Position numbers and translations under genes: made by a program | Assembly (NCBI GenBank): GCA_008360975.2 | Contig: CM039183.1 | Coordinates: 55,602,850-55,666,849 of the forward strand | Length of the DNA stretch: 64,000 nucleotides | Direction: 5' to 3' | Origin: Lichenostomus cassidix | Taxonomy: Eukaryota; Chordata; Aves; Passeriformes; Meliphagidae | Shown here: positions 11,251-23,900 of the stretch, one piece after another | Layout of the letters: the number at the start of each line of letters is the position of its first letter | How positions within the stretch are numbered: the first letter of the stretch is position 1 | Notes under the pieces: generated by a model | Database searches by the model: none | The model's input: only the letters and a program-made list of their open reading frames with translations | Told to the model about the DNA's origin: nothing

Positions 11251-11971
11251 CTGTGGTTATGATGGCACTAGTTTTAATTTGTGTGTGCTCACTGCCACTA
11301 ATGAGAAGAGAGAGAAAACTGCTTAAAACATAAAGTTTATTTTATAGCATGACAGTTTGTATCAAGTGAAGAAAATGGAATCCAGCATGATAAAACGACT
11401 TGAAATAAAACACTATGATGCCTTTTAGAACTATTTTGTGGACACTTTTTTGAAGATCAGTGGATTTTCCTGAAATATTCAAAGTGTAGTTCAGGTATTT
11501 TTCTATTTGAATGGTATTGTCTTGCAAACTCTTGTTTTAACTTAACTCGGAGCATTGTCTCTCCCTGCACTTCAGTCATTCACCAGAAGGTGGAGCCTAA
11601 AGTATTGTCAGTGAACTAGAACTAAAGGAATTTCACGAAGTCCTTTGGATTGGAGGGTTTGAAATGGGTATTCTCTCCTCCCCGTTTTGCAGAGAAAATC
11701 CTGGATCATCATGACAGCTCCCCAGGCCATAGCACCTCACACTCGGGAATCTTAGACGTCACAGACTGTCTGGTACCAGCATGATCTAATTCAGCCAAAA
11801 TATCATCACCTAAGACACATCAAAGACCAAAATCATTGTACCAAAATTGAGAATCATTGTGCCCCTGAAGATGCTAGTGATGTTCCTTGGGATTACTGGG
11901 AAACTAATGAATAGGAGAGAGAGGAGCGTTTGTCTCGTGTTTCTGCTCCAGTCCCAGCAGGCGCTGCTCTC

Positions 11972-12105
11972 ACAGAATGATAGAACAGTTTGGGTTGGAA
12001 GGGTCCTTAAAGATCACCTAGGTCCAGCCCCTGTGCCATAGCCAGGGACACCTTCTACTAAACCAGGTTACTCAAAGCCCAATCCAGCCTGGCCTTGACT
12101 TGCGT
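11972..12105 (-). mobile_element. CR1 LINE fragment, minus orientation
   Basis: The run from CACAGAATGATAGAACAGTTTGGGTTGGAAGG through 'ccttaaagatcacctaggtccagcccc' to 'aatccagcctggccttga' is the reverse complement of the avian CR1 3' tail. The element is therefore inserted in minus orientation, 5'-truncated and about 130 bases long. Divergence from the usual sequence is modest. Confidence 0.93.
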
Positions 12106-15100
12106 TGCCATGGGCCAGAAGCTGCTCAGCTTGATTCCTGCGTGGGGGTTTGCAATGCTGGCCTCCACACACCTCCTGGTGATCTTGGGCTCATGTGAGC
12201 TCTCAGGGAAGACCTTCTCTGGCACTCCAACCACTGCTGCCTCAACATGGAGTTAACTTGCCAGCTGCAATCATTATGCTGCAGTAGCAGGAAGGCTTTT
12301 GGATAGCAGGGACCCAAACCCCACAGTGCCTCAGGGATTAGTGTCTCAGCTGTTGAACATGAATTAGGTCTCTGTGAGGCTGTGACAGCATAACAAGGGT
12401 TCATAAGGGTGTCTGCAGTGACATGTGTTACTAGGATGCTGCATATTAATAAGCTGCATGGAAAGGAGCACTCTCACGGCTTTCTGCTTACAAGTTGCTT
12501 AAGTCCAGTCTGGGTCATGCTAGGTTGTGTTTAGGTAGATAACTGGAAGCTGAATGGACTTGGCTAGCTGCTTTATGGATGTACTCAGGATTAAAACTTC
12601 ATACAGAACAGTACATGACTAAAAACATAGCATCTTTCTCGGCTGTCCTCAGCCCTAGTTTGGGAGGAAGGATAGCTGCCTGCATGATACAGGGAGTGTT
12701 TGACTCAGAGCAGCTCTTGTTCATGCTCTTTCATGAGTCAGAAAGATGTTGTTTGGGTTCAGTTATCTTTGGTACAAGTCCATGTAGATCCTTCTCCTGG
12801 AGAATGTGGATGAGATGAGATTTTGACCCCTTGCCCTTATGTGAGCTTTCTAGTGGAACTCTGTGAACAGAGCAGCTGCTCTCGGTAATGACAACTCACA
12901 TCACAGCCCCAGAAATGTCTTTTTTGGGTGAAACCAATGTTTCACCTAGATCCTAGATCTTTGTCAGTGTCTTGTCTTTGGGAATGACCAAAAGCTGATG
13001 CCCAGGGAAGAAGATAAGAATAGAGCAAATGTATAGTAATTGTACCCTACAGTACTCCTCTGATCAGCAATGATTTCCCGCTGAAGGATTCATTGAACTA
13101 GAGATGATGCCTTTATGTTCAATTGCCCTTCTAGAGACTTGGAACAATTCTAGTGGGCAGTTTTCCCAGGCCATTTGTCCTAAGGCTAAATTCCCACCAC
13201 CTCATCTTAGAGAGACTTTGAAAAACATTTAGCTCTAATGGACCCATTGGAAATCACTTCAGTGTTGAATTCAGCAACAGATTCTCTTGGTTAGCCATCT
13301 AGATGCTAACAACAGTGATCAGTGAAGATCTGGTTCTTTCAGTTTTACACCATTCCGATGAATGGTACAAAACCATTTGCTCAAGGTAGCAAAACCCAAG
13401 AGGGGTGGCAAAAATTTTGACCTATTGAACCAGAATGAGTGGTTCAGTATCCTCATGAAAAAGAAATGAAAAATAATTTTCTGCCTATTTTATTTCAGAA
13501 CAATAGCCTTATCTCTATTTCAATTATGTGTCCTTTTTGAACAGTGAAGAGAAGTTCTGATGTGTATTCAAAACATTAATCTCTTTAGTATCCTGAAAAA
13601 CAATCAATAGGCCCAAAGCACTACTGGCACCTAGCAGAAGCTAACCACAACTAAGAGTGAGGTTAACAAGGCAAACCCACTTGCTCAGGAAGTTTTTGAG
13701 ACAAATCTGAAACACAGTGTTCCTGTATGGCAGCAAAGAACAAATTAAGTGTTTTTCTTAGCTCTTAAAGTGCATTTAAATGCCAGCATTCTCATGGGGG
13801 AAAATGGTTTCTGAAAAGAATTTGCATCAAAATTATCTTTGTACCCACTTCTTTAGAAAAAGAATTGATTGTCATTTATTTTCATAACCACTGTGCCAAG
13901 TATCCCAAGTATGAGGAAATATTGAATTCTGCATCTAACTTGCAGCAGCAGTTTTCCTTCAGGCAGCCTCTTCTCCCAGAAAACTGATGGCTGTTCCCCT
14001 TGCAGTATGGCTTGTATGGGGTGCTGCCACCCAGCTTAGCTCTGACTCTGAGGCACACCAGCCATAGACCTTCTTCATTCTGGTGCTGCCAGAGTCCAAC
14101 AGAGGTGGAGGTCTGGTTCTTCTGGGTTTCGTACAGCAGGAGAAAAAATGATTAATCCTGCCTTGAAGTGCCTACAGGCACAAAAAGGAAAGACATATAA
14201 GAGCAAGGCACCAGAGACTGCTGAGAAATGACCATTGTGTGGTGAGGGTTTTTCAAAGGTGAGTGCCAGCAGAGGAAATCTAGATTACTTGGAAATATAA
14301 ATGCAAAGGGAATGATTTAAGTTTCATTTCTATCTGTCTGCACAGATGCTCTCATTCAAAGTGAAATTACCTGGCTGATGCTATTAAATCAGTTTCAGTT
14401 CATAATTTTCATGAGTTCCACTGGATTTTCTTTTCTGTTTTTCAAGGCAGGCAGATCACAGGTACCATTCTGTTTCTTTCGATGCAACAGCAACAGAGCT
14501 GTGCCCCTCACAGCATGGTGGTGTCATGCTCACTGTAGCATCCTCCTTGTGCCTGGTTCACAGGCACAGCTGGCCTGGTAGCATCTTCCAGCCCCATTGA
14601 GCAGCCCCAGCTGTGCCCAGGGACAATGCTGCCACACAAGCTGCCCCTGTGAGATCAGCCAGGAAACACCAGGCCACTCTGGGGGCATCTGTCTGAGGGA
14701 AACCTCCAGGTGACATGTCCTAAGAGCCAAATATCAACAGTGCCTGCTGCTGAGCTCAGAAGCAAGAGCAGGAAGCTCTTGTAGGGTGGCAGCCAGGGCT
14801 GTGCATGGATCTGGCCTTCCTCATGGCCCTGGTGACAGGAAGACCATTCATGAAGAAATTAGGCACAAACCTTCAATATTCTGAGGATCAGCTTGTGCAA
14901 TGGCAGTATTGTTTCCAGTCACCAGGCTGACATGAAGATTTAGGCAATGGAGCTGCTTGGCAGGAGAGAAGGAGGAAGAACAAACATCTCAGTGCTGCTG
15001 GGGACTGGCTGGGAGCGTGTGAGGAATGTGTGGGGCTCTAGCTGATTCCTATATGCAAAACAAGCTGGAAGGATGATGCCTTGGCCAGGATTCCCCTTTA

Positions 15101-17480
15101 AAGATAGCCTTAACTAGCCTGGCCTGTGCATGGGCCAGAATGTTTAATAGATCTGCGTGATACTTTGTCTTTATGCTCATCAAGCAGCATTTTGTAAAGC
15201 TCTTTGAGAAACCTTGACTCGAAAGTATATGTAATATTGGGGGTGGGGAAAAATAATATTTTTGGGAAGATTTCTTGATCTCAAGAAAGTTCATGTATTA
15301 TTCTTTTTTATTTTATTAATGAAAAGTCATGTCAGTCCCACACTTTTTCAATTATCTGTTTAAGATCTGCAGCCACAAATAACTCCAAATATTTCAAGTC
15401 TATGTGAGTCACCCTAAAGGGTGAAGATCCTTTATCTTTCTTCCAAATATCAGTAGACACACCCACAGTTAATTTCAGGTCTTAAATACCACAGATTCAA
15501 AGTCACCTAACTCTACAGATCACCATCTGCACGTTACCATATTTTCAGGGTACTGTTACTGAGGGATAATGTGACCTGAGCAATGTGACTGACAGTAAAT
15601 TCATAGGGTCATGCTGTGTAGCAACTGGAAAAATTAGTCTTGACTAGTGAGATGCCTCTCTGACTTGTAGCTGTCAAAATCAAACACTAGTTTGAAATTC
15701 ATTGCACTGGGTGCCTGCCAGAAAATGCAGTGCAATGCAGTTTATTTGAATTCCAAGTAGGGCTGAAGCTTGAGTAAATAATATCACTAAAAAAACACTG
15801 TGAGAGCAAAGCAGTTACAGTCATTAATGAAACAGTAAGCCCAGGCCATTGACCAGTCCTAGTTCTTTTCTTGCCAAATAGAGCCAAAACCATAGCCTTC
15901 TCTTTAAACAGAAGGATCTAAAAGAGCACATATCCTCTACTGCTGTAAAATTAGAGTTGTGTTCTCACTCCTAAGTTTCCAGGAACACGAGTTTCATGGA
16001 GGTGCCTATCAGGAATGGGCTGTCACTTGCTCCTTGTGGTTGGGCAAGGGGAGTGTTACAACAAACAAGCTTGGACAATTTTGTAAATCGGAGGATTTAT
16101 CTGGGCCCAGTAGACATTTATTAGTTGGGAGATGAATCCTCTGAGGCTCTCAAATTCACAAGGCACATCCTCTCACAATCCCATTACTGCCGAGCTTGGT
16201 TAGAGCTCTTTCCTCACAGGACCAGAGCTCTTCGTCCCCGTCCCTGTCCCCGTCCCTGTCCCCATCCCTGGGCCAGCAGCATGCGAGTGTCCCTACAATC
16301 ACTGCTCTGAGCTGCTGGCCATCCTGGGCTTGTCCTCAGTTCTCCTAGTTTCTGTCAGAGTAGCTGACAGTAGGAGTTAGGGAGAGGAGGGTGAAAATGG
16401 GTGTCTAGAAGTCCTAAACTCTCCATCACATAGACAGGCTGTGCTGCAGGGCCTGTCCATGCAACTCAGATGGCCTCTAGCCCTTGGAGTGGTGTTGAAA
16501 ATCTGTTTATTTTGGCAAAATGGCATAGGTCAGAGTTTTTGGTAGAGCCTCAAACTCACAAAGTTTCTGCTTAAAGCTTTCTTTTTGCCATGTCTCACCA
16601 TCTGCAGTGTGGATGCACAAGCACCATGCAGGAATGGCAGCTTAAAAACACAAGCTTTTCCAATTCAGTAGTCTTCCACTGTGGAGGGTACAATACAGTG
16701 AGATCAGGCATTTTTTCCTGTTTTAGAAGCAGCCACAATTGTGTTTAATTTGGAAGAACCCATGGTAAGAGTGGGCAAGCTGACACACCTTTTATTAGAC
16801 TGCTGCTTGCCATGATGAAGCTTTCAGGACTCAACACTTCATTGTGCTGACTGAGCTTTAGCACTTGAAATGGTCTTGAACCTGGACAGACAGTGTTGCA
16901 TCTCTGATGGTGCCCATCATCAAAGCTTGTGTCAATCACTCTCTCTCCTGACAGTTACCAGGGTGTGAACATTGCTGTCCAGGCATCACAGTGGCAGAGA
17001 TCCCATACTGCTGGGGGTTGTGTGCTTCAGGCAGTCAACAGCACCCAGGTTTGACATGCTTCAGGACTTTCTTCATTTACCCACCTTGCTTCTTATTAGG
17101 TTGTAATTTCCAAAGCTGGACTTGGGTTTTGTGACACCAGGCAGGAACACAGGGAACTTGTTCTTGAGGCTTTAAATATAAATTTTGCAAAGACTTTTGT
17201 AAGTAGCACTTATATTCTGCTATTTTAATGCTGACTAGTTACAGTGTTGAAAGGTGTTTGGCAAGGCAGCAATGGCTGAGTTATACCAACTCAGTCTCAC
17301 CAAGAGATGAGGAATGGGGGATCATGACATGGCATTATTACATTCACTGTTCTGACAAAACTGCATTGAAGAATAACACAGAGCTATCTCCATATGCATA
17401 AACACTCAAAGGAAAATATTCATCTGCTCCAGAAGCTGAAGCAGTTTAATGGAGAGAAGCAGTATTACTGCCACCCTGTA
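12106..17480. other. Intergenic, no gene seen
   Basis: I found no supported exon. A small C-rich hexamer run lies at about 16231-16272. Short open frames, such as the ones near 12.1-12.4 and 15.0-15.3 kb, have no recognisable features. Confidence 0.5.
16231..16272. repeat. Short (GTCCCT/GTCCCC) hexamer run
   Basis: About six to seven hexamer units alternate GTCCCC and GTCCCT. This is the same hexamer family as the 700-1250 array but on the opposite strand and far shorter. Confidence 0.75.
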
Positions 17481-17484
17481 TTGT

Positions 17485-18490
17485 GGTACATGACAAGGAG
17501 TGGGAGAATTACGGGCATGGCTCCTGTGAGAAGCTGCTAGAAGCTTCCCCATGTCTGATAGAGCCAATGCCAGCCAGCTCCAGAACAGATCTGCCAGTAG
17601 CCAAGGCTGAAACCATCAGCGACAGTGGCAGCACCTCTGGGATAATGTGTTTAAGAAGGGGGAAAAAATTGCACAACAGCAACTTCAGCTGGAGAAATGA
17701 GAATACATGAGAGAAACAGCTCTGCAGGCACCCAGGTCAGTGAAGGAGCAGAATTAGAAGGTGCTCCAGGTACCCAAGCAGAGATTCTCCTGGAGGCCTT
17801 TGGGAAGACCATGGTGAGGCTGCTGTCCCCCTGCAGTCCAGGGAGGTTCATGGTGGAGCAGAAATCCAGTTGCAGACCACGGAGAACCCCATGCCAGAAC
17901 AGAATGCTCTGAAGGAGGCTGTGACTCCTTGGGAAGCACACAGTAGAGTGACCCAGTCTCAGAGCACTGGAGCAGTCTGTTCCTGAAGGACTGTATCTTG
18001 TGGAAGGGACCCATGCTGCAGCAATTAATGCAGCCTGTGGGGAGAACTCACATTGGAAAATCTCATGGAAGACTGTCTCCCATGGGAGGCACACCATACT
18101 GGAGCATCGGAAGAATGTGAGGACTCCTCCTCTTAAAGAGGAAGGAGCAGCAGGGATAACATGCTAAACTGATCACAAACCCATTCCCTGTGCCCCTGTA
18201 CTGCAGTGGGGGAGGAGGTAGAGAAAATCTGAGTAAAGTAAGCTGGTGAAGAAGAAAGGGATAGGGGAAGGTGTTTTGGTTTTGTTTCTCATTGCCCCAC
18301 TCTGATTTGATTTGTAATAAAATTAATTGATTTTCCCAAGTCAAACATGTTTGCCCATAACTGTTGAGTGATCTCTCCCTACTCTCATCTCAACCCATGA
18401 ACCTTTTGCTATATTTTCCCTCCTCTGTCCAGCTGAGGAGGGGAGTGATAGACTGGCTGTGGTGGGCACCTGACATCCAGGAGCCAAACA
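17485..18490 (+). mobile_element. Avian LTR-like interspersed repeat
   Basis: About 1 kb resembles a very common bird interspersed repeat. Recognisable segments are 'gggcatggctcctgtgagaagctgctagaagcttcccc', 'ctgttcctgaaggactg', 'gaggactcctcctcttaaagaggaaggagcagcag' and 'gtgagtgatctctccct', with 'gggaggggagtgatagac' close to its end. It contains an AATAAA at 18316-18321 and lacks the short 3' microsatellite of LINEs, which suits the long terminal repeat of an old endogenous retrovirus-like element; the class call is from memory. A 148-codon minus-strand frame within it (17651-18097) is a by-product of the repeat. No retroviral genes are present, so it is a solo copy. Confidence 0.7.
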
Positions 18491-18526
18491 GAAATAGTGC
18501 TGAGCACTTTGTCCATAAAAGTCATA

Positions 18527-18600
18527 GACTCATAGAATTATTTAGTTTAGAAAAGACTTTTAAGATCATTGAGTTTAACTAAAGCCAAAACACTGACATT
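18527..18600 (-). mobile_element. Short CR1 tail fragment, minus orientation
   Basis: TCATAGACTCATAGAATTATTTAG followed by 'aagacttttaagatcattgagtttaact' is a degraded reverse complement of a CR1 3' end (TCATAGAATCATAGAAT, then 'aagatcatcgagtccaac'). It abuts the end of the LTR-like repeat. Confidence 0.75.
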
Positions 18601-21600
18601 GCTATAGAAGAATGGCATGGAAAATACATGTTTTCAGACATAACACAAGAAACAAGGCATGCCAGCTCTACAGCTGCGTAACAGCCTTTAGTTGCTTTAG
18701 TTGCTCCTTGTTTGCTTGCAGGAGTTCTTTAATGACATAATCTCCTCTTCTTTAGTTTTTGTTTAAATGAGTCTACCAGATGGGCATAGAAGAATTCAGA
18801 TTCTACTGACACTCATCTGGCAATTTCATTTAACATAAGCAGCTTTTCATTTTCTTCTGGCAGGTTTTTTTTGGAATCTCTACCTAGAAGCTGAATTGGG
18901 TAAATACCCCAGATATCTTCAGAACACATGCCTGAACCATTTTGTTATAAAAACAACAGAAATCGTTCTTTTGGTTTAAGTGGGAGGGTTACCAAAACAT
19001 ATAAATGTAAATAATTAACAAATACATTAAAGAAACTGTTTCCAGGCAAGTAAACCAGAAAAAAAGGCAAAATTCAGCAAATAAATTATTGGCTACTTGG
19101 GATTATTTGCTACTTGAGATTTGCCCTTAACAAGTATATCTTCTATGCTGTCTTTTTTAAAAATAAGCATTTATTTTATTTACATGATGCAGCTATCTGT
19201 GCTTCTACCAACCTGTAACTCACACTAAAATAGGGCAATCTGCAAGGAAAAGGAGTGGTTGCTAGTTCACGTAGTTTTACATTGCTGGAAGGTATTTCCT
19301 GGCTTTCTTTCAGCCTCTTTTCTCTGTTAGTGGCCTTCAACAGAACTGTACACTTCAACTCAAAAGAACTGCATGATTAATATGCTTTAAGTTGTTTCCG
19401 TTCATCTTGGAGTAAAATAGACACTTAGGCTTATGCATATAAATATTCCTTGCATTTTGTCCAGGTTTAGTGTTAAACAGATGAAAAATATTTACAAGAC
19501 AAGTGTCTTAGATAATTGAAGCAAATTTGTGTGGAATGGTGGTTGCCATTAGAGTAGGTGCTCAGAAACTTTCTTTGCAGTGTTTAATGTGGGATTCCTC
19601 CTGTCTTGTGCATAAATAAAGCAAATATCACTGGAATTTAGTGAAAGGCTGCTACATTTTCACTTGCATCCTAAGCTGTGATTGCAGCTTGTGCAGAAGA
19701 CACTCCACAGCAGATATGGCTTTATCTGTTGGGTGCTGAACCAAGCCTGTATTGTAGCCCAGGCTACCACATTCATACCTGGGCTGATGCTGGGGCTGAA
19801 TCCTGCTTGCTTGTGTCCAGGTGAGCTGCAGCCACTGCTGCACAGAATTAAAAAGGAGAGAAACTCTTTGTACAGAGCCTTTGAAATTGCTTATAAGTCT
19901 TTGGGCAATTTGGCTCACTAAAATTCTTCCTTTATATGCCTCTGTCTGCCTGTCTCTTCCATTTGTAAACCTGCCCCTACAAACTGGGAATACCATTTCT
20001 ATCTCACAGCCTGCAGCTATCTTCCCTTTGCATCAATGACAAACATTCTAGAAGTCAAGAGTCAGTAAGTTTGTTTGCCAAATGCAAAAGCTGTTCCATT
20101 AGCTGGTATAAATAAAAGGGCTCCAAACAGGATGAAAGGAGGTGAGGCAAGAAGCTCTGCTACACTGTGCCAGCTGAGGACCTGCTTCAATGAGTTTTCT
20201 AGAAATCCTGAAAACAAATTGCTCGTGTATTGCATCTGCTCAGGATTCTCCAGCATATAGTGATTAATTGGGCTCATGTGGCTTGAAAGAGAAGCATTTG
20301 CACAAACAAGAAAGTATCAGCAATCCCAAATATTCCTTGTCTTGGTTTAGGCTATAATTTAATCTTAGATGTTACACTAATATCAGTTGGGCTAATTACG
20401 GAAAATGCCTTTCCTGCAAAGGAACAAATTTCACATTGCCACAGGAAAAAGTCCATACTCATTGCAGCATGGCATCTTGGTTGTTTTCTGAGTTATCCAC
20501 ATTCTCAGTGGAATTCTGTCTTTTAAATGAAAAGCCTCTAAGACTGCAGAGCCCATATTGGCGAGCATGGTGGATAGTTTCATCCAGACAGATGGCTGCA
20601 CCCCTGCATATTGAACCCTCTGTCTTCCCAGGATGCACTTGCATAGAGCAAGCAATGAAGAAACAAGCAAGGAAAATAAAAACCCTTCCAGATTTTTGAA
20701 CTCTGCAAAGCTTCACCCTTTCCAATACACCTACATACCATTTTCCCTCCAGCTGGTAAGTGCTGTGGTTTTTCCCTTTTCAGAGCTGTGATTTAAAAAG
20801 CAGCAAGTGAGCTTGAGCCTGCTGAGCAATGTCAGCTCCCATGGAGGGGTCCCCTGTGTTGCCTCTGCCACCTATGATCAGCCGGGGCGCGAGGGGAACT
20901 GTGTGGGTGCTGGAGAGGCATGCTGAGGCTGTTCTTCCTGCCTTGCCAGATACTGTTTTCTCTTCGGGAAAGCTCAGACATCCTTGTCAGGGAGTACTGG
21001 CATTATTACACTTGTTCCACTAACTCCATCCACTGCAATTCCCAAATGCCCACCATATACAATGATACCTTCCTCACACAGAATAGCTCTTGCTGCAGAT
21101 AACAGTCAGGATTTGGATTTCTGTGATGCTGAGATCTCTCACTCTAGTAGATCCTCTTTAGGAAGGTTTATTTGCTAAAACTTTTGACCCAAATGTCCAG
21201 AACTCTCAGCGTGGTTGGTTTGGTTTTTTTCCTCTAGCTGTTATGCTTTGCTAATGAGGTATATGTTCCCTCAGAAACAGCTCGTGTCCCATGTGAGAAT
21301 TGCATGTGTTTAACCAATCAGTGTTCAAGTCGGTCCTTGAGTCATAATTCAGAGACGGCCTTTCAAAGTTGCTCTTTGGCATTCTATTCCTCACTATGTG
21401 ACTGATGTTATTGCACTGCGAACCACATCCTCGAGAATGCCAAAGGGGAAGAACCCCTTAGGAAGGGGAGAACCAAGGCTGAAAGGGGATAATGAAGTAG
21501 TGATGCTCAAGCAGCAGGGGCACCATTCAGAACAATGAGGGGTACAGTGACCAGGGTTGCTTGGTGTGATGCAAAGCCAGGAGGCTGCAGCAGACAGCAA

Positions 21601-22950
21601 CATACTGAACATGTGGTATAATAGATGTGCCTTAACTCGAGCTCTCTGAAGCCCTGTCATCTAGAGACTCTTTCTCTTTGGTATGCTGCTTTGTTTTTAA
21701 AAGCCTCTCCCAGGCTGTAGCAGTCAAGTTCTAGGAGAAAATATTCCAGGAGTGGTGAAAGACAGCCTTCTGGAGACGCCCACAACTCAGGACTCCCTTT
21801 GCTTGTCTCAGTGTGGCTCCCTGCTTCAGTTCTGGACAACAGTCCTTACCTTGTGCATGGCTGCTCCAGTCTCAGCTTGTTCCCAGGCTTCCTTACAGAG
21901 TGCAGTGATCACCTTGCAATGAAACAAAACCCAGGTGTATAGCTCTGTAGGAGGCTGCCCTGTACCTAGTATGGATGAGCAGCTGCCAGGTTTGCCTCCT
22001 TATGTCCCACAGAGCTCTCCAAAACCACCCCACTGTAACATCACCAGGGTATGCAGCCTACAGTGTTCTGCTATGAACACACATTCAGCTCATCAGTTAA
22101 CACTGCACCTCATTTTAGATGCTGCAAATGATGAAAACACACATATGTAACATGCAGGGCACAAAGGATAATGTATATCCACTAATACCAGTGGGGACAT
22201 GGCCAGTGTGCTCCTGTGGGCAGGGGACTCTGAGCAGCTTGGCCAGGAGGGCCAGAGTGGTGACTAGGGCCAGAGTCCCAGCAGCAGGTACGTACAGCAG
22301 CAGAGGTGTAGCCTGAGACTTTGGAGCCACTCTGTGACAGTCCTCCATGTGCTCAGCCATGGAGCTGTGTGGCACCATGCCAAGGCAGGTGTGAAGCCAG
22401 ATTCCTGTGCAATGCCTGCCCCCTGTTAGTTGTGTTTTTTTGATTTGTGCTTTTGTTTGTTTAGTCTGTTCGTTTGTTTTTCCCAGAAAATATGGTGTTT
22501 ATTTTCTCAATACCTGCAGAAACTCTTGTATCTTTCCTCTCCATTCATAGCAGGCAAGAACTTTTATGCCCCATTTAGTTTTGTTTTGTTTTTTGTTTAG
22601 TTTCCACAGCAGAGGACCGATTATTAATTGTTACAGAAATATCTTGCAGCAATGCAGCAAAAAGTAGATGGGGGATACGTGTTGGAGTGTTGTGGGAAGA
22701 GCCAGACAAGTCAGACAGCAAAGTGCCTTGTAGATCTAACAGTGCATCTCTCCAATGCAAGGCTACTGAGCAAAAACCCCGGCCAGATATGGGGTGGAAG
22801 TTCAGAAAGAACAAAACATGATGTGAAGAAGGAAAGGCAACCGTGTGTAGAAAGTTCTGTACAGCAATCCCTGTGCCCACGCAAGACTGAATATCCACCC
22901 CAGCCGGGAAGGTGCAGTGCCACAGGGGCCAAGCCAGAAGGCAGCACGGA
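18600..22950. other. Upstream flank of FNDC1, no gene seen
   Basis: I found no exon or repeat that I can name. T-rich simple sequence (GTTT/TTTG runs) occurs at about 22430-22610. The stretch ends at the CpG-dense FNDC1 promoter region. Confidence 0.5.
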
Positions 22951-22979
22951 GGGTGTGTGCAACATGCGTGGGCCAGCTG

Positions 22980-23900
22980 AAATCCTGAAATCCCCCCGGG
23001 TGCCGAGGGGCAGGCTCGGAGCTCCTCGTCTCCTCGGGGAGATGTTTCCCGAAGGAGCCAGGTGCGCGCACGCCAAGGCAAGGAGGCTGCGGGCACCGGC
23101 CGCCGGGGCGGGCGGGCCGGGGAGCCGGGCGGGCCGGGTGGCCGCGGGGGGCGGAGGGCAGGCGCCCGCCTCCGCGGGGCCGCCCCACTGCAGTGTCCCG
23201 GCAGCCCGGGAGGAGGAGACGGCGGGGCGCGCAGGCAGCAGCGGGGCAGCCCCGCCGAGACGTTCGCCGGGCGGGCGGCAGCTCCGCGCCCCGCCGCTCC
23301 CGCCGCCCGCGCCCCGCGCCCCCGGCCCCATGGCTGGGCCCGCCGCCCCCTGGGCCGCCCTGCTGCTCCTGGCCGCCCTGCTGCCCGCCGCCCTGCCAGG
23401 TACGCGGAGCTGCCCCGCGTGGGGTGAGCGGCTGCCGTCCCACGCGTGTCGCTGCCCGGCGGCGCGGGCGGGGAGGTGCTGCGGGGAGGGGGGCTCACGG
23501 GCGACACGATGCTTGGGGATGCCCAGCGGCGCCGCTCTCTGTCCCTGCCCTGGCGGAGGCACCTGCCGCTGCTCCCTGTTCGTGCGAGCCGCTCGGCCGG
23601 TTCCCCCCCGCGGGCGCGGAGGGAGACCCGAGCGGGCAGGGGCGCTGCGAAGCCGGGCAAGCCTCGGCACCGAGGGTCAGCGGGACCTCGGCGGCTCTGG
23701 GAGAGCGGCCGGGACCGTCCGCGGGTTAGCCCGCTGCGGCTCGACTGCGCTTCGGGCAGCTCCGGAGCGCAGGGCTGCCGCCCACAAGGACGCTCGCGGC
23801 CAGAAGTGAGCTGAGGACACCGGAGGGTGACAACCTCCCGCTTGCCTTTAGCCCGTGGACGTCTTTTTCCGCTGGAACCGCGTGCTCGTTCCATCGTCCC
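22980..23900 (+). promoter_or_regulatory. FNDC1: CpG-island promoter of FNDC1
   Basis: GC content and CpG density rise sharply here around the signal-peptide exon, with long GGGCGGGC, CCGCCGGGG and GCGCGC stretches and no evident TATA box. This is typical of a CpG-island promoter with dispersed start sites. The long overlapping frames on both strands (up to 457 codons) come from stop-poor GC-rich DNA and are not genes. Confidence 0.8.
23330..23399 (+). CDS. FNDC1: FNDC1 exon 1: signal peptide
   Basis: An ATG at 23330 in a GCCCCATGG context opens 23 codons plus one base and ends at CCAG before a GTACGC donor at 23400 (phase 1). The peptide MAGPAAPWAALLLLAALLP is a compact signal peptide. Its WAALLLLAALLP core is identical to the core I remember for human FNDC1, whose N-region is longer. 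This directs the protein into the secretory pathway. The exon lies in a CpG island. The next intact exon of the right phase is 24 kb downstream at 47806. Confidence 0.9.

Noticed and set aside
17651..18097. 148-codon minus-strand frame
   Set aside because: It is the antisense of an abundant LTR-like avian repeat and recurs genome-wide; not a gene.
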